64,000 bases of DNA from Clytia hemisphaerica. Lineage: Eukaryota; Cnidaria; Hydrozoa; Leptothecata; Clytiidae. Shown in pieces: positions 1 to 12,559 of the stretch (positions are counted from its first letter, which is position 1; every line of letters begins with the position of its first letter). The stretch is taken from contig CACVBU010000472.1 of the NCBI GenBank assembly GCA_902728285.1, forward strand, positions 1 to 64,000. Reading direction: 5' to 3'. Position numbers and translations under genes: made by a program. The notes below the pieces were generated by a model. The model saw nothing but the letters and a program-made list of their open reading frames with translations. It made no database searches and was not told where the DNA came from.

Positions 1-332
1 GCATACATCAAATCATTGCTATTTAGAGGTAATAAAATATTACTCAAACAATAGTGAGGAGAGTAGAGAAGGAGGTTCACCTTTTTGCTTACATTAAAAC
101 TACGTTTATAACCGTTATTCCATGTTATTGTTTTGCTAAGAAAGTTATAACATTTCATAGGTGAGAAGAAAAAATATCATTGAAAGAAGTATCGCATCAC
201 GTAACCTAAACATTGGATCAAATTTACGTAATATATTGTTGTAGTAAGGTAGTAAGATACTTTAAACCTTCACAAATGGTTGAAGTAATCTAGTGTAATA
301 GATACCTCTTGAACAGGTTGAAATCTACAATA

Positions 333-630
333 CAGTTGACGCTCTCTAATTTGATTTTTAAGGGGAATACACCTTTTCGACCGTAGTCGCACAGTCAGGC
401 GCGTGCCACTTTATTATTTGATTATTCCCCTAAACTCGATCCAATCCTTTTTTACACCTTTTTCTGTTGTATATGGGTACAAATGAAGACTGGGAGGGTT
501 TAGGGTGGTTAAACGGACAAAAAATGGCCGCACGGCAAATTGGCGGCTACGGTCGAAAAGGTGTATTCGATTTTCACCGAAAAAGGGAGCTTATCGAATA
601 GCAGAACATCGAATTAGAGAGTGTCAATTG
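333..630. mobile_element. TA-flanked MITE with an inner inverted-repeat element
   Basis: Ends CAGTTGACGCTCTCTAATTT and, inverted, CAATTGACACTCTCTAATTC, with TA on both outer sides, as for Tc1/mariner-type insertions. Inside, 366-567 is bounded by AATACACCTTTTCGACCGTA and its inverse. Related copies are at 42580-42752 (outer type) and 42909-43114 (inner type). No transposase is encoded. Confidence 0.7.
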
Positions 631-639
631 TACAGTAGA

Positions 640-2330
640 AAAAACGAGTGTTTGTTTTAATGTATTGTAGTAAAACTTATACCAGAGCTAGGAAAGGGAT
701 TTTTTTCTCGGATCAAAACTGTCTGAATGGTACATGCGTGGTTAATGCGTATGTTCAGTATCATATCGCCGTCGTATATTTTGTCATTTCGTTAAAGAAC
801 ATTATGGAAATTTTACTTTTAGAAAACAAATATTAAAATTAGTATAGGTAATGAGAAATTACTTGACTTCTCTTTACAGCGATGGATTAAAAAACTAATT
901 GGAAACTAATCTCATTATGTTTTATGGCTGCAGTTCATGTAAGAAGCTGTTTTTATTTCGAAGTTTAAGGTTTTTGCTGGTCTTTACTCAAAACTCGCTC
1001 AAAACATTTTTTGATTTGGTTTAAATATTCTACTATTACTAAGCAAACTTGAAGAGCTGGCCGGGATATTTCTAAGCTTACAGTATTAGTCTTCATTTTG
1101 CACATATCTTCACATATTGTGATTGGTTTTGCCAATTCCAAAAATACTACTGTTTTAAAATTTACGAATATTAGAATAAAGATACTTTTAAGACCAGACC
1201 CCCACCAGACCGTAAATGGTTTTATTCAAGGTTTTCGTCGTCCTCGCAGAAAAGTAATAACTCATTTCTTTATCATCGTACTCGTAGATCCAAGCAGAAG
1301 ATTTGATTGAAACATTACAAGGTATTTTCTTTTGTTGTCCAACAATGATGCTTTTCGGAAAAAGCATGTTTGGTTTTTTTTCGCGCGTTTTTTCCATCCT
1401 GTACATTTTTGTACTTGCTCCACAACCAAGTCTATCCGTCTTTTATGCCGCCATTATAAAAAAAAACAACACACGTGATGGCGCGAAAAGGATTAACGTT
1501 ACAAGATGCGGACCCTGGCGGAGGAATTCACCTCAAAACTCAAAATTACCATTACCAAGAAAGTAAGAAAGTCCTTCCAGGTGTTCTGATAAAAAGAAGA
1601 CTTATCTTTTTACTGTCATTTTACTTGTCATTCATGATAAATTTGCATAGGTGAGTTACTTGGGTCAAAACTTTTTTTGTGTGGGTGCTTTGCTTTGGTC
1701 AAGTTTTTTGGGCGTAGCTAGCTCTTGGTGTGAGGTTAGTTTGTACACAGACCTGATGTCTTTGTCTAATTTTAAAATTCATTGCTGTAGAGAGTCTCTT
1801 GTTCTTGTCTTTTCTGATTTGAGATTTATCAAATCACTGCTGTGAGGGAGTGCGGGGTGAGAAAGAGGGGAGTCCATCCATGAGAGAAGTGTTGTCATAT
1901 CATACTTTTCATCGCAGAGGTTTTGTTTCTGTACCGTCAACTGCTCTAACTTGGGACTATCTGTCAAAACATGGGACAGCAATTTGGCCACCATTTCACC
2001 GAAACTCCAAGGTTATTTTATTTGAGTTAAGGAACGACATATTAAAAAATACACGATTTCTCTTTTGATTTTACAGTAAGTGAAAATACAGACCAGATAT
2101 GCAACAGTCCCAGTCCCCAGACAGTGCGCACAGCCAGACGGTGTCAATCGAACAACTGCCGTTGTGTTCGACGAGTTTGATTGTGATTGAATTAAATTGG
2201 ATCACTCCGTTAGAGCTTTTTAGCGTGGGTGGTCGAGCGCTAAAGTATCGTACGAAAGCGAATAAAATCTAAATTAATCGAACGTAATCGAATACAATCA
2301 AACGTAGTCGAAGCAATCAAACGGGAAATC
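640..2330. other. No supportable gene
   Basis: AT-rich sequence with short open frames only. An ATG near 1347 opens a hydrophobic run (MFGFFSRVFSILYIFVLA) that could be a signal peptide, but I find no donor and frame that joins it convincingly to the phase-1 first ADAMTS exon. A good donor-like AG|GTGAGT is at 1649-1656. Confidence 0.4.
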
Positions 2331-2335
2331 CTGGG

Positions 2336-2538
2336 TACCGTAAGTTGGTCTAATGTTGACATCCGTCTTCTAATTTCGACATCATCTTTATAGATAGGAA
2401 TAATAAGAAGGTCGAAATCACTGATAGACTACTCTCATCGCGCTCGCTAGTCAAAGTCAATCAGCTATTCCGACCTTCCTCAGTTTCTATTGTTCCTATC
2501 TCTAAAGAAGGGTGTCGAAATTAGACCAACTGTCGGTA
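2336..2538. mobile_element. Foldback MITE, TA-flanked
   Basis: Left end CCGTAAGTTGGTCTAAT and right end ATTAGACCAACTGTCGG are imperfect inverted repeats with TA outside each. About 200 bases, non-coding, with further internal complementarity (CTTTATAGATAGGAA against TTCCTATCTCTAAAG). Confidence 0.65.
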
Positions 2539-3596
2539 ATATTTGATTGCGATTCAATTCTATAAGAATTGCGAAGCGATCCACTTAATTTCGCAAGTTG
2601 CTAGCAAGATGAGAGGAACTTTAAAAATCCATAAAGGGACATGATTGTAAGCCTTTAACGCCTAAAACGCCACACAATCACCCCACCTGCGCAATGTTCT
2701 TTCCTTCTAGTTGTTCTAATGTAATTATATGGTGCCTTAATAAAATTAAACGCCAGTCAAACATTCAAACATTTTTATTCGAATCAGCTGTTTGGATGTT
2801 TTTCAAAAATCAAAACAAAACAAATCAGAAACAAAAATTTAAAAATTATTTGTTTCTTACCAAGTTTTCATTTCAGAGTTACAGATTTAGATTTAGACAC
2901 ACACAATTTTCCTCAGTGTTTACTGCCTGCAATTTCTTAGTTGATTGGCTCAAAAACAGCAGAGTTGCTATAGAAGGAGCGGTTACTTTCTTGAGACAAA
3001 GAATACTCTTCTTCATGCCCAATGGGGTAAAAAACTCCTCATTGATTGACCTTTCAATACTTGATTCTTGCTCTAAAAGGTCTAGGACCTGGGTCTAGGA
3101 TGAAGACAAGTCATTGCCATCACCATTTGAATCAAATTTCTTTCCATATAATGGCAAATCAAACATTCAAAACCACAGGACCACTGTCTAGATGCGTGTC
3201 TGCGTAGTATTTGGATCTGTGTTTCGGCTAACTTTTTTGACCTTCACTCCTACCACTTTAAATCGGCATTTTTCACAGTCCTATCTGTCAAACTGAGAAA
3301 ATTTCCTTGACTGCAACCAAAGTCATTCAAAATGATTCGACAAAATCACTGTTTTCAGGGATTTTTTCAAGCACTTTGAGCTACTACCGTTTTTGTATAA
3401 TTAGATTGAGTTTCAGAAGCGTCACAAAACGCGAGCGAAGCGAGCGCGATTTATAGCTGGGGGTCTGGGGGCGCTGGGGTTCTAGGGGGCGGAGTCCGCT
3501 AAGAAATTTTTTTACTCCAAATTTGGCCCAGGATTGCTTTAAACAAGAACAAAACGTGAATACATTAACACCGCTTAAGTGAAAATAGAAAGATTT

Positions 3597-3705
3597 TGGC
3601 CCATTTTACGCCGGTCCTTTTAACGCCGGCCCTTAATCACGCCACGCACGAGCCCAAAAATAACGCCAATAAGGGCGGCCGGCGTAAAAAGGGCCGATTA
3701 GGTAA
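3597..3705. mobile_element. Short element of the ACGCCGGCCCTT family
   Basis: TTTTACGCCGGTCCTTTTAA and GGCCGGCGTAAAAAGGGCCG form inverted arms around AATCACGCCACGCACGAGCC. It is a shortened relative of the element at 41854-42292. Confidence 0.65.
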
Positions 3706-3888
3706 ATAGAAAGAGTTGTGGCAAAAGCGAAAGAAGGAATAACAACAAATCTGTTTTTAATGAAAAAATCTACAAAAGAATTTACAAGTAATAATGAGGA
3801 TTCTCTTAAAAATTCATTTCATCAAGAACAAATCTCACATACACCCCGCTGTCTCTTACTCTATTCTTTATCGAATTATGCGTGTTTC

Positions 3889-4318
3889 AAAGATCACTTT
3901 TATCAAATCGCTTTTTTCGTAACTTTTAAGAGTGTTTCAAAGATCATTTTTATCGAATCGCTTTTTTCGAAACTTTTAAGAGTGTTTCAAAGATCACTTT
4001 TATCAAATCGCTTTCTTTGTAACTTTTAAGAGTGTTTCAAAGATCACTTTTATCGAATTGCTTTTTTCGAAACTTTTAAGAGTATTTCTAAGATCACTTT
4101 TATCAAATCGCTTCTTCGTAACTTTTAAGAGTGTTTCTAGGATCGCTTTAATCAAATCGCTTTTTCGTAATTTTTCGTAACTTTTATGAGTGTATCTAAG
4201 ATCGCTTTAATCAAATCGCTTTTTTGTAACTTTTAAGAGTGTTTCTAAGATCACTTTTATCAAATCGCTTTATTCTTTGTAACTTTTAAGAGTGTTTCTA
4301 AGTTCACTTTTACCAAAC
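3889..4318. repeat. Tandem array, about 50-bp unit, 8-9 copies
   Basis: Units read AGTGTTTCAAAGATCACTTT then TATCAAATCGC, a T-run with Cs, and GTAACTTTTAAG. Copies differ by a few substitutions and short T-run length changes; one copy has a partial internal duplication of the TTTTTCGTAA segment near 4165. Confidence 0.9.
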
Positions 4319-4979
4319 TAACCACTTTCTCTATTACTGTAGCGAGTATTGTCCCAAGGTCACTCTTATCTATAGCTTTACGTGTAACTTTCAAAAGCTA
4401 GCTTAAAACGAGGTTAGAAAATATATTCAGCTAGTTGAAAAATTCCGACGAATGAATGACCGAGAGGATTTTAAGTTTTATCGACTGGATTTGATTTCAG
4501 TCGGACATAATGTCCGATTGCAGTCCTGCATTGTTGAAAATAATAATAAAGAATTTCAATGAGTGGGACAGGGGTATCTATACCAAACTTCATTTTTTAT
4601 TAGGTTATTCTAATACAGGTTTTCTCTAAAAGATTATTCGTGGTAGGACAGGGGTATCTTCAAAGTATTTCTTTTAACTTTAAATAGTCTGATTTTGTTT
4701 TTCAAATGTTTTGACTTTCTAGACGGAATGAAGATTTGATTTGAAAAGAAAAGTTCCTGAAGTTTCGTTATACCTCATCGACCCCGAATAGTTTTTTAAA
4801 GCAATTTTGCTGTAAATCTGTAATGACTTTTATTTCAATTTCGACCCCTTCTATTAAGTTATCATTTTGAAAAAAACTTTAATAAAAGAAGTAACTCAAT
4901 AAGTAGATTCATTCCCCGTTCCAAAAATCCAAGTAAATGCGAAATAAATGTTCTTAGAAAACTTATCCCATTAAAATCC

Positions 4980-5275
4980 ATTTGTTGCGTATGTTAAACC
5001 GTTTGTGACGAACGGTTTTTTGAATGATTCTTTAAAAGCATTCGCGGGAAACGGAAAAGCATTCTTCGCGTACGGTTTCATATCTCAAGTTTTCGTAAGC
5101 GTTCTTCACAAACGGTTTTCTTTTTAGACCGTTCGTCACAAACGGGTTAAAAAGCATAAGCGTTCGTTGCGAACAGTTTCAATAAAACTTTTTTTTAGAG
5201 CGTTCGCGAAGGATGCAAAAGCATTCCATTCGCTGCGAACGGTTAACCCGTTCGTCACGAATGGAAAGGCGTCCG
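4980..5275. repeat. Palindrome-rich CGTTCG stretch
   Basis: Repeated self-complementary blocks such as CCGTTTGTGACGAACGGTTT, CCGTTCGTCACAAACGG and CCGTTCGTCACGAATGG, spaced irregularly and mixed with AAAGCATTC. No reading frame persists across it. Confidence 0.75.
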
Positions 5276-5836
5276 TGTGTCCGAATCGAACGGTTTCTGA
5301 CCCAGTAGTGTTGTCTTTACTCTATACTGATTAAAAACAAACAATTGGCGTTTCTGAGAAAATTGCTTTGAAACATTTTTTTGTAAATTTTTTTTTATAT
5401 TTCGGATTGAGTTTCATAACTCAATCTTGGATTGAGTATTTTTGCCGGTATACGGTAGTAAAAAAGTACTTAGAAAAATCCCTGCTGTTTTGAAGATTTG
5501 ATTTGTATAGCAAATTTTCGCTTGGGATAGAAGTTAAAAGGTGCGCATACAATATAGGAAAACTGCTTTGCTCATAAATTTGTTTTGCAAAAAGTTTGAT
5601 CTGTGGGAATGATTTAAAAAAAAACAGATTTAAAGGTAGTTATGTGTCACCTCGTAGGGCACCCTGTAGATTTGTCATTTGTTGAAAACAAATGCAATTA
5701 GGCAACCTAGTCCTGTTTGAAAATATAGACTCGGGAATTGCCACTGCTTTGTGAATGATCTTGTGCATCATTGTAAGGTTGCAAGTTTTCCTTTGAGTTT
5801 CTAGGGTTTTTCATTCTAGTTAGTCAATCATTTTCC

Positions 5837-6726
5837 TTAAGCTGGAAGGATGATTCCAGTCAGCATAAACAAAACAAGCAGGTTTTTTTGTATCATTTCA
5901 ATTCGGTCTGGAAGTTCTTGATTGCTCTCTCCGATAGGGGTCAAGACTGTAGATGCATAGTTGAGGATTTGGTTTATGTAAGTCTTGTAGGCTTTTGCTT
6001 TAAGCAAAAGATTTGGATTTCGACATCCTCTCAGACAACACTGTAAGAGGTTGTGTGATTGTGTACCTTTTTTGCAAACCATATCATTGTGTGTATTCCA
6101 TTTCAAATCGTTTGTTCAGAATGACATCTAGATATTTGGTACTATCAACTTATCGATAACAATTGTTTTGTAATGTTATTACACTACTAAGTCTGTCTTT
6201 TATCCACAATCGATCATTTTCATGGCCATTTTTCCTTTTTCTTTACATTTGATGCCTGGAAATAAATCACTACTTTTTATAAACTGTTGATAATCTGATA
6301 TTGACTGTCGATAGCTGATCTCGACTGTCGATTAGCTGATCTCGACTGCTGATTAGCTGATCTCTACTGTCGATTAGCTGATCTCAATAATAATCCAATA
6401 ATCCTATGTTTGAATGAACACATGGACGAATGTCATTGATGTATACAAGGAATAACAATGGACCCAATACTGTTACAATAATGTGGGACTCCTGACTTAA
6501 CTTCACTTTACTTTATGCTTTAACATTAACCACTACTTATTGCGTCTGATTGCGTTTGATTTCTAAGGAATGATTTTATCCAAAACCAGTGACTACCTCT
6601 GACTCCATAGCTTTCAGGTTTGTGGCAAAGCTTTGAATGGCTTACCTTGTCAAAAGATTTGCTGAAATTGAGCAAAATCAAATCAATTTGATCTCCATTA
6701 TTTAAAGCGTTTGCAAAGTCATTCAC
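5837..6726 (-). mobile_element. Decayed non-LTR retrotransposon (reverse transcriptase remnants)
   Basis: Minus-strand frames at 6726-6526 and 6106-5837 encode pieces of a LINE reverse transcriptase and its downstream region: DLILLNFSKSFDKVSHSKL (the '.DFSKAFD.V.H..L' block, with Asp changed to Asn) and, further on, AKAYKTYINQILNYASTVLTP followed by IEMIQKNL. The order is right for one element, but the middle is missing and frames are broken. It looks like a CR1/jockey-type relic. Confidence 0.8.
6295..6388. repeat. About 21-bp tandem repeat inside the retrotransposon relic
   Basis: Four to five copies of CTGATCTCGACTGTCGATTAG. It sits between the two reverse-transcriptase fragments, so it probably expanded after the element died. 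Confidence 0.8.
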
Positions 6727-6760
6727 TGTTAATAAAAGTTGAGATTCACAGAATCTTTTT

Positions 6761-8060
6761 GGACCTACCTCCGGGTGCCCCGGTTATTAACCCATGTCCG
6801 TTCGTTCGTTCGTCCGTTCGTCTGTTACCAGCTTTTCTCAGGATTGGCTCATTAGCTTTTTCTGCAAAAATGATGCAAAATGGCAATGCCCAGAACGTGA
6901 CGGAGCCCAATTTTTGAGAAAAAATTTATTTGGGCAAATTTGGGCCAAAAACTACCTAAAAATAGGGTTTTTTGGACTTTGTGCAAATTCCTGTCATTAC
7001 TTTTTCTCTAAAGAATGGCTGAAATGGTTTTTCCCGGAAAATTCTTATTCGCCCTTAAAAAACGATCTTCGTATTTTGGGGTAAATTCCCTTTAACCAAA
7101 TAAGAAAATATAGCTTTTAACAATGTTGACTCTTTGTTTTTTTCTGATTTTTTGCACAATGATGCAAAATGGCAATGCCTAAAATGTGTCAGAGCCCGAT
7201 TTTCGAAAAAAAATATATTTGGGCAAATTTGGGCCAAAATCTGCCTAAAAATAGGGTTTTTTGGACTTTGTGCAAAATCCTGTCATTACTTTTTTCAGAT
7301 TTTTTGTACAAAGATGTAGGGCAAGATTCTCTAAAGTATGGCTGAAGTGGTTTTTCCTGGAAAGTTCTTTTTCGCCTTAATAAATGGATTTTCGTATTTT
7401 GGGGAAATTCCCTTTAACCAAATAAGAAAATATAGCTTTTCTCAAAGTTGACTCATTATTTTTTTCTGATTTTTTGCACAATGATGCAAAATGGCAATGC
7501 CAAAAATGTGACGGAGCCAGATTTTCGAAAAAAAATATATTTGGGCAAATTTGGGCCAAAAACTGCCTAAAATAGGGTAGGTTTTTAGACTTTGGTGCAA
7601 AATCCTGTTATTACTTTTTCTGATTTTTGTACAAAGATGGAGGGCAAGATTTTCTTAAAAAATGACTGAGTGGTTTTCCCGGGAAATTCTTATTCGCCTT
7701 AAAAAAACGGATTTTCGTATTTTGGGGAAATTCCCTTTAAACCAAATAAGAAAATATAGCTTTTCTCAATGTTGACTCCATAATTTTTTTCTGATTTTTT
7801 TGCACAATGATGCAAATGGCAATGCCCAAAATGTGACGGAGCCAGATTTTTAAGGAAAATTATTTTGGGCAAATTGGGCCAAAAACAGCTTAAAAGGTTT
7901 TTGGGCCTGAATGGTTTAAGTGATTTTCGTATTTGGGGAAATTCCTTTTTACCATTTTACATTATTCAACACACAAGCTTTATTTTTCCATTCTGAATTT
8001 TTGTACAATTATTGTCACTTTTTCCCTATTTTCATCTGATGTCAATCATTAGGTAGGTCC
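6761..8060. mobile_element. Non-autonomous element with GGACCTACCT ends and internal repeats (copy 1)
   Basis: Begins GGACCTACCTCCGGGTGCCC, then a TTCG microsatellite, then TGTTACCAGCTTTTCTC, and ends AGGTAGGTCC, the inverse of its first ten bases; ATTCAGCATGTTGCTTGTTT follows. Inside are four units spaced 290-325 bp, each with GATGCAAAATGGCAATGCC. Apparent short reading frames here are repeats of the unit, not genes. A second copy is at 55514-57139. Confidence 0.8.
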
Positions 8061-8392
8061 ATTCAGCATGTTGCTTGTTTGACTTGGTTTTAAGCAATCA
8101 AGGCAAGAATTGGAAAAAAGCTGGTGTTTTCTGTAGACCTAAGAATAGCGATAACAGCTGCACTTGCTTGGTCCATCACTTATAAGGCAATACATGAAAG
8201 TGAAAGAACTTTTGGAAAATGGATTATTTAAAGAAAAAATATTTTCTCGTCCCTTTCATACCTCAAAGTTGTGTCCCTTGATTTAATCTAATTTCAGGAT
8301 AGGAACATCATGAGTTTTAGCTTGCTCAAATTCAAAACAAAAACTATCTTTCATCATTTATTCATTATATTTAAACCATTTTTTTTTACTAG

Positions 8393-11300
8393 ATGTTTCT
8401 GTTATTGTTCTGCCAACCAACATTTACTATGCAACATCGAAGAAAGACATATTAGAATTAACATTCCAGGTAATCACAATATTTTAATTTCTTGAGACAG
8501 CAGTCATATAGCAAATAGTCGTTTAGGTCCATCTTGCCACTATATCAAATTTTTTAAGTGATCAGGGTAATTTCAAGCAAGTTTTTATAATTACAATAAT
8601 CGATTTTGTGAAGAAAAAAATATGAAAATTCAATAATGTAAAATAGAGGAATATCAGTGCAAAACCTTGAAAGCAATACAACCGTTCTCCCAAAGAACAG
8701 TTGGTCCATCTTGTCACTATATAAAATTTTCTTAGGCAATAGTAATACATCTGCTCTTTTCCACTGAACCTTATTGTCCTTAAATTTCAGCTCTAGTAAA
8801 AAAAGTTGATATTAGGTAGCCTACATAATTTTTTCAGTACAGTATGTGGCCCCCAAAACGGCGATCAAATTTAAAATTTCTCTCAAAGCTAGAGGAAAAG
8901 ACGTTTTACAAAAATTTTTCTTGCATGCAAAACTTTAATATCTCTACTTTATTTCCCGACAGTTCTTTTTCAAAATTTTCAATTTCAACAATATTTTTCA
9001 ATCGCTTAAAGATAGGTAGCTTTTTTCTAATGGCCCCCAAAACGGAGGTTTGCAATTTTAGCGATTTCTCGCGATATCTTTAAGATAGTAATACAAAATT
9101 TTGACCATAGTTTTTGAAATGTGATTTTAGAGGTTTTGGGCATAAATTAGTTTGATAAAATTTTTTACAGTATACCCCTGGTTGTCAAAATGCAGGTTTG
9201 GGGCCCCCAAAACGGGCAGGTGTAGTTAACAATCAATCATTAAGCCCAGTGGTATAGGGGAAGGAAAAAGAGGAAAACTATGAACATATTTGTGTTTACC
9301 CTTAAATTTACGACCCGAAAGATGTAAAAATTATGTTTTTTTGAAATATTCAAGATTTTCGTTTTGCAAAGTCCCCAAACTGAAAATTTCGAAATTTTCA
9401 AAATGACCAATTTAGATTTAACAACGCCTTAATCAAGTTTCTGAAAATCAATGTCTTTTTGAAATAGTTCCATTCATGTATGGAAAAAAGCTGGTGTGAA
9501 AATTTGAAAAGAAAAGCTTAACTGAAACTGAAAATATTAAGCTTTAAAGGCATTTTTCTCCTTTATTTTGCAGAAAAATGACAGAATTTGCCATTTTTTG
9601 CTGATTCAGCAAAATTTTTTATATATAATGTTAATTTTTTGTTATAAGCTATTAACTCAACCTGATAGGAATGGAATTCCAAGATTTTTTGCTGTTTCTC
9701 ATATTTAGAATTTTCGGTTTTATCAATGCTGATTCTAGGGTCCCAAAATACTGGTTGACCTTTAAGATGCTATATCTTTTACCCATCCTCTAAAGTCACA
9801 GATGTATCTGCATTTTCTGAACGGCATTAGGTGTAGAAAGTTTCCTATACCCCATTTTCATAACTTATTTTCAATATCCAAGGAGCTGGAGTGAGTTATA
9901 TGCAATTTTTATCTAATTTGTGTCATCACAAGCGATTTGAAGTACAAATAAAACGGAGCGTTCTTGAGACGTTCCTGAACGTTCACGAACGTTCCATAGC
10001 GTTCCTAGAACGTTCCAGAACGTCCTCGATCGTTCTAAAACGTTCAGGGACGTTTCTGAACGTTTCTGAATGTTCCAGAACGTTCAGAGACGTTCCAGAA
10101 CGCTCGAGAACGTCCCGGAACGCTCGCGAACGATCTTTTGAGTCCAAAGGTTAATATTGACTCAATAAGAACGTTATGGAACGTTTGAGAACGTTCGAGA
10201 ACGTTATGGAACGTTCAGGAATGCTTCCGAACGTTTTAAGACATCCTTAAACTTGTAAATGGAAGTGAATGACCAGGAATGTTTAAGAACGTTCTCTAGC
10301 GTTCTTAGAACGTTCCTAAAAGTTCAAGAACGTTCCATATCGTTCGTCTTGCTGGAACGTTCCATTTCATTCGTATTTAAAGTTGCTTGTGATGACACAT
10401 TTTGGTGTTAAAATATCTCCTTCATACGCAAATATGTTATTTTGAATCTGTCTCAATCCATCAAAAACATGCTCATCTTTTAGTATAACCATCATTCTTT
10501 CTAAATAAACAAAAATCGTTTAATTCTGATAAATCTACAAGTCAGAATCCTCATTTTAATGACAACCTCCGTTTTGGGGGCCGTCTCCGTTTTGGGGGCC
10601 ATATACTGTAAATAAAATGTGAAAGCATGCTGTTGCACCCGAAAGCAAAATAATGGGTAATTTTGATTGTCTCTCTCTGGACTCAACATGGTTATTTAAT
10701 GATTATTGATATTGTTTTTATTGCCCAGGTTCAAAATGGCGATACTGTATACCATTTTAATCTCAGAACAAGACATGATAAAATATTGGAGGATGATTCA
10801 TGCTTCATGGAAGGCTTTGTTTATGCTAAAGAACTACAAACAGTGGAAATGACAGTTTGTAACGGAATAGTATGTGTTGTACTAATAATTTTGAGCTGTA
10901 TCTGTTTAAAAAACTTTACAGGTTTTGTTCAACTTTTTCTTGGACTTTGCTAGATTAGAACAACAGGCACTTAACTGTCAATAAGGTTCTGTCATGAAAT
11001 GCACATATTAAAATCTTTCCAATGTAACAAAGTTCTAGCCAATCATAATTCTCGATTTTCAAATAGAACTTTTGTTGCATTTTCAAAAGTTTTTGACCAA
11101 TCAAATCGCTTGATTTAAAAAAAGTGCATACAGAAACTGGAAAACGATCATAGAACCCTGTTGTTCTAAAGTCACGATATTTTGATGATTTTGTTCCAGC
11201 AAAGGCAACAAAATCATTATAAAAGCGTTTCTTTAAATTGACATTATAAATGATTTCAAAACAACTCCAAAATTATATTTTAGATTGGTACTTTCAATAG

Positions 11301-12559
11301 AAATTCAACTAAAGCATCAATGATCATGCCTTTATTCAATGAAAATGAAGAAGTCACAATAGATAGACTGTCAGTCACTCCTCATGTTATAACAACGATC
11401 AATGCAGAAGATGAGCTTCCTGTCTATTCAACATTTATTTCCAATGAAATTGTGAAAGGTAGCACGCATTAATACTTTTTGGTTGATTTTAGTTTTCTGA
11501 TTCTTTAAACAAACTTTAATATTGAAGAAAATATAGTCATCTCCAGCATCAACTTTAACTTTGTTAATTTTAATTGGAGATTACTGGGTGTATTACTGCA
11601 ACCTTAGTGCAGTGGTAGAGCATCCTGCTGCGGTGCTCAAGGTTGTGGGTTCAACCCCCAGCCGGGTCATACCAAAGATTTCAAAAATGGTACTTGATGT
11701 CTCTCTGCTTGATGCTCAGCAATTAAGAGAAGGATCAAGGGCAAGTGGAGCAATCCAGGGAGAAAGAGTGGTGCCCTCCCCTACCCATCGGGTAGATAGC
11801 TATCTAAAGAGGAGCCTTTGGGTCAGCTCCGACTGCGGTTGCAGACTTCTTACTTACTTACTGGGTGTAGAGAGCCATAAAGAATAGAAATTTTTACCTA
11901 TGTTATGAATTCATGTTCATTACATCAAGGAATAAATTTCTTTTAGGAGGACGCACCAGATCTGCAAGAGGTATCGAAATGGCAACAATTGTACCTATTA
12001 ACAGAGCTGAAGGCGTTGTTTACGTAAGCAACTTCAGTTTTATGTTTAAATAAGTCACTTAAAATAGAAATGGCATTTTGACACCTTCACTAAATATTTT
12101 GGAAACTATTTCAGTAGCAATTTTCAATTTAGATAACTCCTGAAAAAGTCATTTGAAAAAAACGAAACCTTTTGGATAAGAAATAAATCAAGATAGCAAC
12201 ACACTGAAACATCTAGAAAATATCGCATTGTTTTTTATTCTGGCATCTCTTTTCAAATGTATCTGGCCTTAACAAAAACGTCATTTTCAATAAATTGTCT
12301 TGAAGTCTATATTTGATATTATTTTCTTATTCTTTCCTTTTACTTAGATGTATTACATGAACCCTTCAACACATAAAAGACAATATTTTTCACGGCTAAG
12401 AAATAATGAAAAGAATTTTATCCGTACTGTAGTTGGAACTACTTGGCTGGCATACGATGAGAACCAAAACCCACTGCTTCTGAACAATAATTATAACCTG
12501 TTGATTCTTCCAAAACATTTGCAAGATAACTTTGATGTGCTCATTACCTCAACCAAACA
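8393..12559 (+). CDS. ADAMTS exons 1-5: prodomain
   Basis: Five exons (8393-8469, 10729-10869, 11284-11458, 11947-12023, 12348-12559). Exon 1 reads in the frame [19 protein letters not shown]; exon 2 carries [10 protein letters not shown] and VEMTVCNGI, matching the conserved prodomain pattern of a glycine-rich 'C..G.V' segment followed by 'C.GI.G' in the M12B propeptide family. Exon 4 encodes GRTRSARG, whose RSAR fits a minimal RxxR proprotein-convertase site, although about 90 residues lie between it and the protease domain; a second basic cluster (KKTKSTYRR) sits in exon 6. Which site releases the propeptide is unclear. The region between the prodomain Cys motif and the protease is longer than I would expect for the family. 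Confidence 0.85.

Noticed and set aside
1347-1566. Candidate signal-peptide start exon for the ADAMTS gene
   Set aside because: Hydrophobic, but no donor giving the required phase 1 was found, and 7 kb of repeat-filled DNA separates it from exon 1.
6794-7559. Several short open frames with similar FFSDFLHNDAKWQC-type peptides
   Set aside because: They are repeated units of the non-autonomous element at 6761-8060 read in frame.
9891-10154. Open frame rich in Arg and Ser (ERSRTFRNV type)
   Set aside because: It is the translation of the GAACGTTC palindrome array, not a gene.
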